Assembly (NCBI GenBank): GCA_963600315.1
Contig: CAVCAW010000045.1
Span: 1-22,107 of the forward strand
Length of the DNA: 22,107 nt
Origin: UBA6382 sp963600315
Lineage (GTDB): Bacteria > Bacteroidota > Bacteroidia > Bacteroidales > Bacteroidaceae
Reading direction: 5' to 3'
Positions within the stretch are counted from its first letter, which is position 1; each line of letters starts with the position of its first letter. Shown here piece after piece: positions 8,626 to 16,367 of the stretch. The notes below the pieces were generated by a model. That model did not search any database. It was not told where the DNA came from and saw nothing but the letters and a program-made list of their open reading frames with translations. Position numbers and translations under genes: made by a program.

Positions 8626-8771
8626 ATCTGTTGAGTTATATTTTGCTGCTCCTTGTGGCAGTAGCTTTCGTTGTGGCTTTTCGCTTGGCTTTCATGTCGC
8701 ACAAGAGACGTGGTTGCTGCAGTGGTGGCGACTGCGAAAAGTGCAAGGCCAAAGCTCGACAAGTAAAATAA
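8622..8771 (+). CDS. FeoB-associated Cys-rich membrane mini-protein (49 aa)
   Basis: A 49-aa protein whose ATG overlaps the FeoB stop (ATGA at 8622-8625). Residues 3-25 form one hydrophobic membrane span. A short basic stretch SHKRR follows, then a cysteine cluster CCSGGDCEKC (32-41) and a basic tail. This is the architecture of the FeoB-associated Cys-rich membrane protein family found next to feoB in Firmicutes and Bacteroidetes. The family is thought to stand in for FeoC, possibly binding iron or an Fe-S cluster at the cytoplasmic face; that role is not proven. The longer upstream in-frame start at 8565 lies inside feoB and would destroy the N-terminal membrane anchor context, so 8622 is preferred. 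Confidence 0.85.
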   Translation: MNLLSYILLLLVAVAFVVAFRLAFMSHKRRGCCSGGDCEKCKAKARQVK

Positions 8772-8834
8772 ATGGATTGGGCTATATACATAATAGTCTG
8801 TGGTTGACTCTTGTTATGAGAAACACTACTCGAC

Positions 8835-10217
8835 ATGCTGTTTAATTCTCTGATATTTCTACTCTTCTTGCCCATAGTCTTCGCACTCTATTGGGCGTTT
8901 CGTTCTGCTATATGGCAGAATAGGGTAGTGGTGTTGGCGAGTGCCTTTTTCTATGGTTGGTGGGATTGGCGTTTCTTGCTACTCATGCTTGCCGCCTGTA
9001 CGCTCAATTACTATTGGGCACAAGCTGTAAGCCGAAGCCTAACTAAGCATCGTCGCAAGAGTTGGTTGCTGCTGGCTATTGTGTTCAACATAGGTTTGTT
9101 GGCATTGTTCAAGTATTTCAATTTCTTCGCTGACAACCTTGTGACGACGCTCTCATGGTTTGGCATCAGCGCCGACGTCCCCACTCTCCACTTGATATTG
9201 CCCATCGGCATCAGTTTCTACACGTTCCAGCTCACCGCCTATGTGATCGATGTCTATCGTGGTCAGTTGCGTGCATGCCGCTCGCTGGAGCTATTTCTGA
9301 GTTTCATCTGCTTCTTTCCGCAGTTGGTGGCAGGTCCCATTGAGCGCGGTGCCAACTTGTTGCCTCAGTTTGCTTCCAAGCGTGTCTTCAATTACGCCTT
9401 TGCCGTCGACGGCATGCGTCTGTTCCTATGGGGACTGATGAAGAAAATGCTAGTGGCAGACAACTGCGCTCCGGTGGCTGACTATGTCTTTGGCAACTAT
9501 GCCAATCTGTCCTCGGTTGATTTGTGGATAGGTCTATTGGCTTTCACTGTGCAGCTCTATTGCGATTTTTCGGGATATTCTGACATGGCCATAGGTTCCG
9601 CTAAGCTGTTTGGCATAAGGCTGTCAACCAATTTCAATCACCCCTTTTTAGCTACCACCACATACGAATTATGGCGCCGTTGGCACATGACCCTCATGGC
9701 CTGGCTGCGCGATTATGTCTATTTTCCCTTGGGCGGCAGTAGGTGCAGTTCGGTGCGTCACTATTTCAATGTGCTCGCTATCTATATGCTCAGCGGACTA
9801 TGGCACGGACCCAATTGGAGCTTCGTAGCCTGGGGAGCGTGGAACGGCTTCTTCAATGTCGCCACCAGGCATCTGCGCATGCCGCGTGTCTTCGGCTGGT
9901 TTGTCACCATAATGGTCTTCATCCTGTCAAAGGTGTTTTTCCGAAATCCCACCGTCATGGACGGGCTTAGGTTCTTGGGTGGTCTTTTTGCCTTCAACGG
10001 TGACTTTGCCAACACAGCTTCACGCATTCCGCTGTTGCTGGCTGCTGCCCTATTTATTATAGAGTATCTCACTCGCAGCAGTGCTCACCCCTTCGTGTTT
10101 GGCGATAGAGGAGTGTGGCGCTTCCGTGCGTTGCGCTATGCTCTTTATGTCGTTTGTTTCACTGGCTGTTTGCTGTTGGGTGGTCAACAGTTGCAGTTCA
10201 TTTATTTCCAGTTCTGA
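8835..10217 (+). CDS. MBOAT family O-acyltransferase (AlgI/DltB-like)
   Basis: A 460-aa polytopic membrane-bound O-acyltransferase. The conserved core WRRWHMTLMAWLRDYVYFPLGG (about 278-299) and SGLWHGPNWSFVAWG (about 321-335) are the AlgI-type signatures. The His of LWHG is the invariant MBOAT catalytic residue and lies in the acyl-transfer channel. LPIGISFYTFQ (about 121-131) is another AlgI block. These proteins pass acetyl groups from a cytoplasmic donor to a periplasmic partner or glycan. The next gene, one base downstream, encodes an SGNH-fold periplasmic partner, so the pair probably O-acetylates an exopolysaccharide or cell-surface glycan. No polysaccharide synthase genes are adjacent, so the acceptor is unknown. 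Confidence 0.92.
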   Translation: MLFNSLIFLLFLPIVFALYWAFRSAIWQNRVVVLASAFFYGWWDWRFLLLMLAACTLNYYWAQAVSRSLTKHRRKSWLLLAIVFNIGLLALFKYFNFFADNLVTTLSWFGISADVPTLHLILPIGISFYTFQLTAYVIDVYRGQLRACRSLELFLSFICFFPQLVAGPIERGANLLPQFASKRVFNYAFAVDGMRLFLWGLMKKMLVADNCAPVADYVFGNYANLSSVDLWIGLLAFTVQLYCDFSGYSDMAIGSAKLFGIRLSTNFNHPFLATTTYELWRRWHMTLMAWLRDYVYFPLGGSRCSSVRHYFNVLAIYMLSGLWHGPNWSFVAWGAWNGFFNVATRHLRMPRVFGWFVTIMVFILSKVFFRNPTVMDGLRFLGGLFAFNGDFANTASRIPLLLAAALFIIEYLTRSSAHPFVFGDRGVWRFRALRYALYVVCFTGCLLLGGQQLQFIYFQF

Positions 10218-10218
10218 G

Positions 10219-11145
10219 ATGAAACGCTTCCTTCTCAATACCTTGGTGTTCTCGGTGGTGGTAATTGCCATCATCGCTGCGGCAGAGATCTACGTGCGTG
10301 GCATTCCCAACCCTGCGCGCTATAAGCATCAGTGGATGCTTCGCAATTCACGTAGTGTCGAGACCCTTGTGTTGGGCGACAGCCACGCTTTCTATGGCAT
10401 CAACCCGTCTATGATGGGTAAGGGGTGCTTCTCGTTGGCTCAACCGTCTCAGACCTTTCGCTATGACTATTGGCTGCTCACTCGCTATTCGATGCCCCGG
10501 CTCAAGACCGTGGTGCTGACGTGTAGCTACTTCTCTTTGTTTGAAGACCTCGAAATCGAACCCTCTATGCAGTATTGGGCTGTGCGCTATCGTCTCTATA
10601 TGGACTGCCCCCTCCACAGCAAGTTGTCCAAATATGGTTTTGAGTTTTTCCACGTTCAGTCGTTCAGGGAAAAACTCTCTAGCTTGTGGCGCCCCCCAAG
10701 CCTCAGTTGGGATAGTCTTGGCTATGGCACCTCCTACGGCACTCGCTCCTTGTTGGCTGAGGGTACTGACAATGGTCTGCAACGCGCCCTCAACAATACA
10801 TACCCTGAGATGCGCTCGCTGAAGTTCTGCACCACCATGCTCGACAGCATATCCACCTGGTGTGAGCGGCGCAAGATTCATCTCGTCATAGTGGCAATGC
10901 CCGTTGCCCCTTCGTTCCGTCAGGGGTGCTCACCCCGCCAACTTGCCGTGCGCGCTCAAGTACTCAAGCAACTACTCAAGCGTCATCCGTTGGTAGACTA
11001 CCATGATTTCCGTGCCGACTCTACGTTTAAGATCAGCGATTTCTATGACTCTGACCACCTCAATATGAATGGAGCCCGCAAGTTTACCGCTATTCTCAAA
11101 CGCATTGTTGACAACAATGAAGAGGAGAGCTTTCAACGAAAATAA
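10219..11145 (+). CDS. SGNH-hydrolase-like membrane-anchored acyltransferase (AlgX/AlgJ/DltD-type partner of MBOAT)
   Basis: A 308-aa protein with an N-terminal signal anchor (about 4-24) and an extracytoplasmic SGNH-like domain. Block I is GDSHAFYG with the likely nucleophile S55. Block V is D-S-D-H-L-N-M-N-G-A near the C-terminus, giving the catalytic DxxH pair. The start is ATG 10219, one base after the MBOAT stop; the open frame continues upstream inside the MBOAT gene but that extension would hide the signal anchor. Gene pairing with an MBOAT protein is the standard arrangement for O-acetylation systems (AlgI/AlgJ, PatA/PatB, DltB/DltD). It most likely carries out the final acetyl transfer in the periplasm. 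It ends just before a strong intrinsic terminator. Confidence 0.82.
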   Translation: MKRFLLNTLVFSVVVIAIIAAAEIYVRGIPNPARYKHQWMLRNSRSVETLVLGDSHAFYGINPSMMGKGCFSLAQPSQTFRYDYWLLTRYSMPRLKTVVLTCSYFSLFEDLEIEPSMQYWAVRYRLYMDCPLHSKLSKYGFEFFHVQSFREKLSSLWRPPSLSWDSLGYGTSYGTRSLLAEGTDNGLQRALNNTYPEMRSLKFCTTMLDSISTWCERRKIHLVIVAMPVAPSFRQGCSPRQLAVRAQVLKQLLKRHPLVDYHDFRADSTFKISDFYDSDHLNMNGARKFTAILKRIVDNNEEESFQRK

Positions 11146-11184
11146 TCGCTGTCCGCTAAAACTCTCTATACAACATAATAAATC

Positions 11185-11239
11185 ACTATCCGCAATGCCA
11201 ATCCATAGGCGTTGCGGATAGTCGTTTGTAATATTTTTT
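11185..11239 (+). terminator. Intrinsic terminator after the MBOAT/SGNH pair
   Basis: A 15-bp stem, left arm 11185-11199 and right arm 11208-11222 with one G-T wobble, closes an 8-base loop and is followed by a T run at 11234-11239. It separates the plus-strand genes from the converging minus-strand operon. A second short hairpin (TAGGAGA 11254-11260 with TCTCCTA 11264-11270) lies just past the threonine aldolase stop on the other strand and may mark that transcript's end, though it lacks a clear U tract. Confidence 0.85.
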
Positions 11240-11278
11240 AGCCCGAAAATTGCTAGGAGAAGTTCTCCTATAATACAT

Positions 11279-12340
11279 CTATAGCAATTCAATGAGCCTG
11301 TCAACATCATGGCGATCTGTCGCCCACGACGTAGCGAAACGTATGGTGACATTGTTGCCACAGGGAGGTTCCCACTGGCCATAGGTGAGATGGTGGCTCA
11401 GTTGTTCCGCTTGCTGCAGGGTCACCGTGGTGAACTGCTGATTAGTTGGCGAATCAAGATAGAGCCTATAGCCTTTTTGTAGCAGTGCCTCGCGTATGCG
11501 CATAGCTTGCTCATCGGCATGACGGCAGATGGCATAGTAGAGAGTGTCGCTGATATCGTCGGCGTAGACTTCCGGATTGTCGGCACTGCGCATGAGAGCG
11601 TCAAATTGCAACGCTACCGCCCAGCCTTTGGCCATGAGGGCTCCATGGCGCTTAATATGGGTGAAGAAGCGGTCTGCTCGTTTTGAGTCTGAAAAAACTA
11701 CCGCTTCGCCATACATTGTGCCGCACTTGGTGCCGCCAATATAGAAGGCATCACACAAGTGTGCGATGTCACTCAATGTTACGTCCGTTCCGTCTGCTGC
11801 CAACCCATAGCCCATGCGTGCTCCGTCTAGGTAGAGCGGTATGTTGTGGCGGTGACACACATCGCTCATTTCCTCAAGTTCCTTTAGAGTGTATAGGGTG
11901 CCATATTCCGTAGGGTGGGTGATATATACCATGCCGGGCGGCACAATGTGTTCCCAGTTGGGGTCATTATAGTAGGCTGTTACGTACTCGTCCACCTGGC
12001 TGGCAGTGATTTTTCCGTTAGTTGGTTCTAGAGGCAACACCTTGTGCCCAGTGAACTCTATAGCCCCCGATTCGTGTACTGCTATGTGTCCCGAATCAGC
12101 CGCCAACACCCCTTCAAATGAGCGTAGCAAGTTGTCGACCATCACCATGTTGGTTTGAGTGCCACCTGCCAGAAAGAACACCTTGGCGTTCGCACAGTTG
12201 CATAGTCGGCAAATCTGCTGTCGGGCAGCATTGGTCAGCTCGTCGGTGCCATAGCCGCCAAACGCTTGTTCTTGAATCTCCGCCATGCGCTTTAGCACGG
12301 CGGGGTGGCACAGATTCATGTAGTCGCTATCGAAGTGCAT
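11279..12340 (-). CDS. ltaE: Low-specificity L-threonine aldolase (PLP-dependent)
   Basis: A 353-aa fold-type I PLP enzyme of the threonine aldolase / beta-eliminating lyase family, splitting L-threonine or allo-threonine into glycine and acetaldehyde. Diagnostic features are FGGYGTDELT (27-36) near the N-terminus, FLAGGTQTN (56-64), LDGAR with D172 for the PLP pyridine nitrogen, and the Schiff-base Lys K205 in IGGTKCGTMYGE. The start ATG at 12340 lies inside the 3' end of tyrA (14-base overlap), so it is the last gene of the aromatic operon and presumably co-translated. The metabolic reason for this linkage is not evident. Other aldolase-fold lyases, such as phenylserine aldolase activity, are possible within the family. 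Confidence 0.92.
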   Translation of the reverse strand: MHFDSDYMNLCHPAVLKRMAEIQEQAFGGYGTDELTNAARQQICRLCNCANAKVFFLAGGTQTNMVMVDNLLRSFEGVLAADSGHIAVHESGAIEFTGHKVLPLEPTNGKITASQVDEYVTAYYNDPNWEHIVPPGMVYITHPTEYGTLYTLKELEEMSDVCHRHNIPLYLDGARMGYGLAADGTDVTLSDIAHLCDAFYIGGTKCGTMYGEAVVFSDSKRADRFFTHIKRHGALMAKGWAVALQFDALMRSADNPEVYADDISDTLYYAICRHADEQAMRIREALLQKGYRLYLDSPTNQQFTTVTLQQAEQLSHHLTYGQWEPPCGNNVTIRFATSWATDRHDVDRLIELL

Positions 12341-13103
12341 TTGATTTGATTCTGGCTATGAAATGTGAGAGGGCTTCGGCATCCTTGCGGTCTATTATGT
12401 CAAGCAGCGTTTTTAGCTCGTCGCTTATTTTGCCCACTTGTCCAGCTGTGTAGGGGTTGAAGAGAATCTCGCGTAGCAGTGTCTCGTCTTCATTCAGCAC
12501 ACCCTTGGCTATGGACATGTGGCGCTTGAAGGTTGTACCCGGTGCGTCCTGTGGTTTCATCACGGCGGCAAACACAAATGTGCTCACAAAGGGAATGCTG
12601 AGTGAGTAAGCCACTGTTTCGTCATGCTCCACAAATGAGTATTCGCATACGTGAAGCCCCAGTTTTAGGTAGAGGTCCTTAAAGAAAATTCGCCCCATGT
12701 AGTCGCCGTCTGTAATGATTATGGCATTCTCGTTGCTCAGAGCCCCGAGGTTGGCGAAAGTTGGGCCAAACATGGGGTGTGTGGAGACATACGGGTGACC
12801 GCATTGTTTGTAGTAGTCGTGAAACCCAGTCTTGACCGATGCTATGTCGCTGAGTATGCAGTGCTGGGGCACGTGAGACTCAATCTGGCGGAAGACATCG
12901 AGGGTATACTTCAGCGTCACGGCGTTGATAACGAGGTCGGGCTCGAAGGCATCGATTTCGTCGAGCGAGGTGAAACGCATGGTGTTGTACATGAATCGCA
13001 GTCGTTTGGGGTCAGTGTCATAGACTGCCGTTTCGTGCTCAAAGCTGAGCAGGTCTATAAAGAACGACCCCATCTTGCCTGCTCCGAGAATCAGTATTTT
13101 CAT
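12327..13103 (-). CDS. tyrA: Prephenate dehydrogenase
   Basis: A 258-aa NAD(P)-dependent enzyme converting prephenate to 4-hydroxyphenylpyruvate, the committed tyrosine branch. The N-terminal ILGAGKMGSFF (5-15) is the Rossmann GxGxxG loop. SDIASVKTGF and THPMFGP with its catalytic-region His are the characteristic TyrA motifs. It is a monofunctional TyrA without chorismate mutase, since that activity is supplied by the upstream fused DAHP synthase. It lies 12 bases after that gene, and its end overlaps threonine aldolase. No ACT domain is present, so tyrosine feedback through TyrA itself is not evident. Confidence 0.93.
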   Translation of the reverse strand: MKILILGAGKMGSFFIDLLSFEHETAVYDTDPKRLRFMYNTMRFTSLDEIDAFEPDLVINAVTLKYTLDVFRQIESHVPQHCILSDIASVKTGFHDYYKQCGHPYVSTHPMFGPTFANLGALSNENAIIITDGDYMGRIFFKDLYLKLGLHVCEYSFVEHDETVAYSLSIPFVSTFVFAAVMKPQDAPGTTFKRHMSIAKGVLNEDETLLREILFNPYTAGQVGKISDELKTLLDIIDRKDAEALSHFIARIKSNALR

Positions 13104-13115
13104 CGTCAGGGCTCT

Positions 13116-14183
13116 TTACTGCTTGTTGATGATTTCCATTTGTTGGCGTACGCTCTCTTCGTGTATGTGTTCGAAGATGTTCTTGATACACTCCGATTCG
13201 ATGCCTTTGAGCGAACCTTGTGCCCCACGTTTGTCTAGAATTTCAGAGTAGCGCTTGGTCTGCACGATGGCCATGTCGTGCTCTTTCTTGTATTCGCCAA
13301 TCTTGCGTGCTATGCCCATGCGCTTGGCAAGCAGGTCTATCAGCTCATTGTCAAGCTCGTCGATGTCCTTGCGTAGCATGGTGAGAGTATCGCCCTGTGC
13401 CACGGTGTCGCGTATCACGAGCATGCTGAGTATGTAGTCGAGAATGTCTGGAGTCACCTGCTGCTTGGCGTCACTCCAAGCCTCGTCGGGCGAGCAGTGG
13501 CTCTCTACGATGAGACCATCCATGCCGAGGTCCATAGCCTGCTGACATAGCGGTGCAATCAGGTCGCGACGACCGCCTATGTGGCTGGGGTCATTGAGAA
13601 TAGGCAGGTTTGGAATGCGGCGGTGCAACTCGATGGCTATTTGCCACATCGGCATGTTGCGATAGAGCTTCTTCTCGTAGCTTGAGAAACCACGGTGTAT
13701 GGCACCGAGTCGCTTGATTCCGGCTCCGTTGATGCGCTCCAGTGCACCAATCCACAATTCCAGGTCTGGGTTGACAGGGTTTTTTACCAACACCGGCACG
13801 TCTACACCCTGTAGCGAGTCTGCCAATGATTGCATGGCGAATGGGTTCGCACTGGTGCGTGCGCCTACCCACAACACGTCAATGCCATATTTCAGGGCCA
13901 GTTCCACGTGTTCGGGTGTAGCCACTTCGGTTGCGGTCAGCATGCCTGTTTCGTTTTTCACTTGTTTCATCCACGGCAGAGCCTTTTCACCGTTGCCTTC
14001 AAAGCCCCCAGGCTTGGTGCGCGGTTTCCACACTCCGGCTCTAAATATGTGGCAACCTTTGCCGGCCAGCTGTCGGGCGGTGGTCATCACTTGTTCTTCA
14101 GTCTCGGCTGAGCAAGGGCCCGCAATGACGATAGGGCGTTCGTTGTCGCTAGGCAATCCCAGTGGTTGTAATTCCAGTTCCAT
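13116..14183 (-). CDS. Bifunctional DAHP synthase (type I-beta) / chorismate mutase
   Basis: A 355-aa fusion that makes both the first step of the shikimate pathway and the branch step to prephenate. Residues 1-255 are a KDO8P-synthase-like DAHP synthase: AGPCSAE with metal ligand C24, GVWKPRT (50-56), GART (107-110), KNP, HRGFS, and NDPSHIGGRRD (197-207) with H201. Residues about 266-345 are an AroQ-type chorismate mutase with LRKDIDELDNELIDLLAKRM and a KK-x-H-D-M loop. In Bacillus the order is reversed (mutase first); mutase at the C-terminus is the usual Bacteroidetes form. The mutase domain probably also gives prephenate/chorismate feedback. It is followed by tyrA after 12 bases. Confidence 0.93.
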   Translation of the reverse strand: MELELQPLGLPSDNERPIVIAGPCSAETEEQVMTTARQLAGKGCHIFRAGVWKPRTKPGGFEGNGEKALPWMKQVKNETGMLTATEVATPEHVELALKYGIDVLWVGARTSANPFAMQSLADSLQGVDVPVLVKNPVNPDLELWIGALERINGAGIKRLGAIHRGFSSYEKKLYRNMPMWQIAIELHRRIPNLPILNDPSHIGGRRDLIAPLCQQAMDLGMDGLIVESHCSPDEAWSDAKQQVTPDILDYILSMLVIRDTVAQGDTLTMLRKDIDELDNELIDLLAKRMGIARKIGEYKKEHDMAIVQTKRYSEILDKRGAQGSLKGIESECIKNIFEHIHEESVRQQMEIINKQ

Positions 14184-14249
14184 AATTTTTATTTCTTTTT
14201 TTGTTATTATTTCGTTGATAGTATCTTCTTGTAGTTTGTTGGCCCAAGG

Positions 14250-15428
14250 TTATCGCAGAGCCTGCTGTATGCGCTCTAGGGCCTGTTGCATTTTCTCCTT
14301 GCTGGTGCAGAGCGATATGCGCACATAGCGGTTGCCGTTGGAGCCAAAGATAAATCCAGGTGTAATGAACACCTTTGCATCGTTCAGTACACGCTCGGTC
14401 AGTTCCTCGCAGTTGGAGTAATAGTCGGGAATCCTGCCCCACACGAACATTCCCACTTGGTTAGGGTTATAGCGGCACTTCATGACGTCCATTATCTTTT
14501 CGGCTACTTCGCGGCGCTCCCGATAGGTAGCTATGTTGGCTTGACGGTGCCATTCTGGTTCGTTGTGGTAGGCCTGTGCAGCGGCTAGTTGCAAGGGGCG
14601 GAAGGTGCCCGAGTCTATGTTCGACTTCACCTTGAGCACCCACGACACAAACGTGCTGTTGGTCGCCAGCATTCCCACGCGCCAGCCCGGCATGTTGTGG
14701 CTCTTGCTCATCGAGTTAAACTCTATGCAACAATCCTTGGCTCCCTCCACCTGCAGTATGCTCAGTGGTTTGTCGTTGAGAATAAGGCTGTATGGATTGT
14801 CGTTGACCACCAGTATGCCGTGTCGGTGTGCAAAGTCTACCAACTTCTCGTAGGTCTCCATCTGCGCATTAGCTCCCGTGGGCATGTTGGGATAGTTGGT
14901 CCACATCATTTTGACACCGCTCAAGTCCATCTTCTCAAGCGCCTCAAAGTCGGGCTGGTAGTCGTTCTCCTCCTTGAGGTCGTAGTTTACTATCTGACAA
15001 CCTAGCAGCTTGGTCAGCGAGGTGTATGTAGGATACCCTGGGTTGGGCACCAGCACCTTGTCGCCTGGATTGGCGAAGGCTAGGGTGGTGTGCAGAATGC
15101 CTTCCTTTGAACCAATAAGCGGTTGTATCTCCGACTGTGGATCGAGCTCCACTCCGTAGGTGCGCTTATACCAATGGGCCATAGCCTCGCGCAGCTCGGG
15201 TATGCCCATTGTGGGTTGATAGCCGTGGGCATCACTCTTGCGTGCTTCCCTACACAGTGTCTCTATCGTTTCGGGTGAGGGCGGCATGTCAGGACTGCCG
15301 ATGGCCAGGCTCAGTATGTCTTCGCCTTGGCGATTGCGTTGGGCTATCTCCTTGAGTTTGCGGCTGAAGTAGTATTCTGCCACCAGGCCGAGCCGTTCGG
15401 CTGGTTGTATGCTATTTGAATGCTTCAT
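14250..15428 (-). CDS. PLP-dependent aromatic (phenylpyruvate/hydroxyphenylpyruvate) aminotransferase
   Basis: A 392-aa class I/II aminotransferase. The N-terminal SLAIGSPDMPPSPE, then NPGYPTY (129-135), NYPNMPTG (178-185), the PLP-binding K242 in SMSKSHNMPGWR with R250, and the substrate-carboxylate Arg in YVRISLC near the C-terminus are all present. Sequence flavour is close to LL-diaminopimelate/aspartate-type enzymes. Its position between prephenate dehydratase and DAHP synthase/mutase-tyrA strongly suggests that it makes Phe and Tyr from the two keto acids. Start codon 15428 overlaps the pheA end by 17 bases. A 66-base gap follows before the DAHP synthase gene. Confidence 0.87.
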   Translation of the reverse strand: MKHSNSIQPAERLGLVAEYYFSRKLKEIAQRNRQGEDILSLAIGSPDMPPSPETIETLCREARKSDAHGYQPTMGIPELREAMAHWYKRTYGVELDPQSEIQPLIGSKEGILHTTLAFANPGDKVLVPNPGYPTYTSLTKLLGCQIVNYDLKEENDYQPDFEALEKMDLSGVKMMWTNYPNMPTGANAQMETYEKLVDFAHRHGILVVNDNPYSLILNDKPLSILQVEGAKDCCIEFNSMSKSHNMPGWRVGMLATNSTFVSWVLKVKSNIDSGTFRPLQLAAAQAYHNEPEWHRQANIATYRERREVAEKIMDVMKCRYNPNQVGMFVWGRIPDYYSNCEELTERVLNDAKVFITPGFIFGSNGNRYVRISLCTSKEKMQQALERIQQALR

Positions 15429-16245
15429 ATTCTCCGAGTATCTTGATGTTTTTTATGAGGGGGCGTATTGCCTCTATGCTTTGCGTGTAGCGGTTGTAGT
15501 CATCATAGGCCAAGTCTACATAGAAGAGGTATTCCCATTCGTGACCTATGATGGGTAGCGACTGTATCTTCGTCAGGTTGATGTGGTAGAACGAGAAGAT
15601 AGAGAGCACCTGCGACAGGCTGCCACTCTCGTGGGGTACCGCAAAGACCACACTGCTCTTGTTCGACTGCTCCTTGCGGCGCAGGCGGTCAGCGTTGTAG
15701 GGGTCAGCCAGCACGAGAAAACGGGTGTAGTTGTGCTTGTTGTCCTCAATGCCCTCAAACAGCACCTTCATGTTGTAGATAGGAGCGGCATATTTAGAGC
15801 AGATGGCTGCGTGGTGCGTCAGCTGCTTGCCGCTTATGTCGGCAGCCGCTCCAGCCGTGTCTTCCACTTCCACTACTTTCCAGCTGGGGTGGCTTGCCAA
15901 AAACGAGCGGCATTGCATCAGGGCCACCGGGTGAGAGTTGACTTCTGTGATGTCACACTCTTCTTCCTCTGGCATGACGAGCAGGCTGTGTTCTATATGG
16001 AGCTTGTGTTCGCCCACTATGGTGAGGTTGCTGTTGCGCAGGAGTTCATAGTTGTGCAGCAAGCTGCCGGCAATGGTGTTCTCTATGGCTACAAGCGCCA
16101 GCATTTCGGGGTCTTTCCTCAGCGTTTCAAACACCTGCTCAAAGGTATCACAACAAATAAGTTCAATTTCCTCACCCTCAAAATACTGGTGAGAAGCAAT
16201 GTCGTGAAACGAACCGTGTATACCTTGAATAGCAATCTTTCTCAT
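15412..16245 (-). CDS. pheA: Prephenate dehydratase with ACT domain
   Basis: A 277-aa enzyme converting prephenate to phenylpyruvate. The catalytic region (1-180) has QGIHGSFH, VAIENTIAGS (52-61), and the hallmark TRF (174-176). An ACT domain spans about 197-275. The allosteric Phe-binding ESRP motif of classical P-proteins is replaced by Q-S-L-P (228-231), so Phe feedback may be altered. There is no chorismate mutase domain; that activity is in the downstream fusion. It is the first structural gene of the operon and is preceded by the Phe/Tyr leader-peptide attenuator (16285-16425). The start is ATG 16245, with the family's usual M-x-K-I-A-I opening. Confidence 0.95.
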   Translation of the reverse strand: MRKIAIQGIHGSFHDIASHQYFEGEEIELICCDTFEQVFETLRKDPEMLALVAIENTIAGSLLHNYELLRNSNLTIVGEHKLHIEHSLLVMPEEEECDITEVNSHPVALMQCRSFLASHPSWKVVEVEDTAGAAADISGKQLTHHAAICSKYAAPIYNMKVLFEGIEDNKHNYTRFLVLADPYNADRLRRKEQSNKSSVVFAVPHESGSLSQVLSIFSFYHINLTKIQSLPIIGHEWEYLFYVDLAYDDYNRYTQSIEAIRPLIKNIKILGEYEAFK

Positions 16246-16284
16246 GTTGTCTGTCTTTTTTAGTTTGCTGATGTCTGTCCTAAC

Positions 16285-16316
16285 AAAAAATCCCGCTTCG
16301 CAGTGAAGCAGGATTT
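16285..16316 (-). terminator. Attenuator terminator of the aromatic operon
   Basis: Reading the minus strand, the 5' arm AAATCCTGCTTC (16316-16305) pairs with GAAGCGGGATTT (16299-16288) as a 12-bp stem with one G-U wobble and a 5-base loop ACTGC, followed by a six-T run (16290-16285). On the plus strand that wobble would be a C-A mismatch, so the hairpin is built for the minus transcript. It lies between the leader peptide and pheA, 40 bases before the pheA start, where a terminator only makes sense as a conditional one. Confidence 0.9.
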
Positions 16317-16367
16317 CTATTTTGTTTGTTCAGTGTCGTTGTTGCACGTACAGTCTTCTGCTTCACT
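16302..16367 (-). promoter_or_regulatory. Antiterminator pairing of the Phe/Tyr attenuator
   Basis: Minus-strand AGTGAAGCAG (16367-16358) spans the leader stop codon TGA. It is perfectly complementary over 10 bases to CTGCTTCACT (16311-16302), which is the inner 5' arm plus loop of the terminator. The two hairpins are mutually exclusive. A ribosome stalled on the Phe/Tyr run leaves the first segment free, so the antiterminator forms; a ribosome reaching the stop codon masks it, so the terminator forms. A weaker upstream competitor, CTTTAC within the codon run pairing with GTGAAG, could act as a 1:2 hairpin. Confidence 0.85.

Noticed and set aside
13699..14328. 209-codon plus-strand open frame
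   Set aside because: Antisense of the DAHP synthase/chorismate mutase gene, with no motif of its own.
15583..16263. 226-codon plus-strand open frame
   Set aside because: Antisense of pheA, which has intact catalytic motifs.
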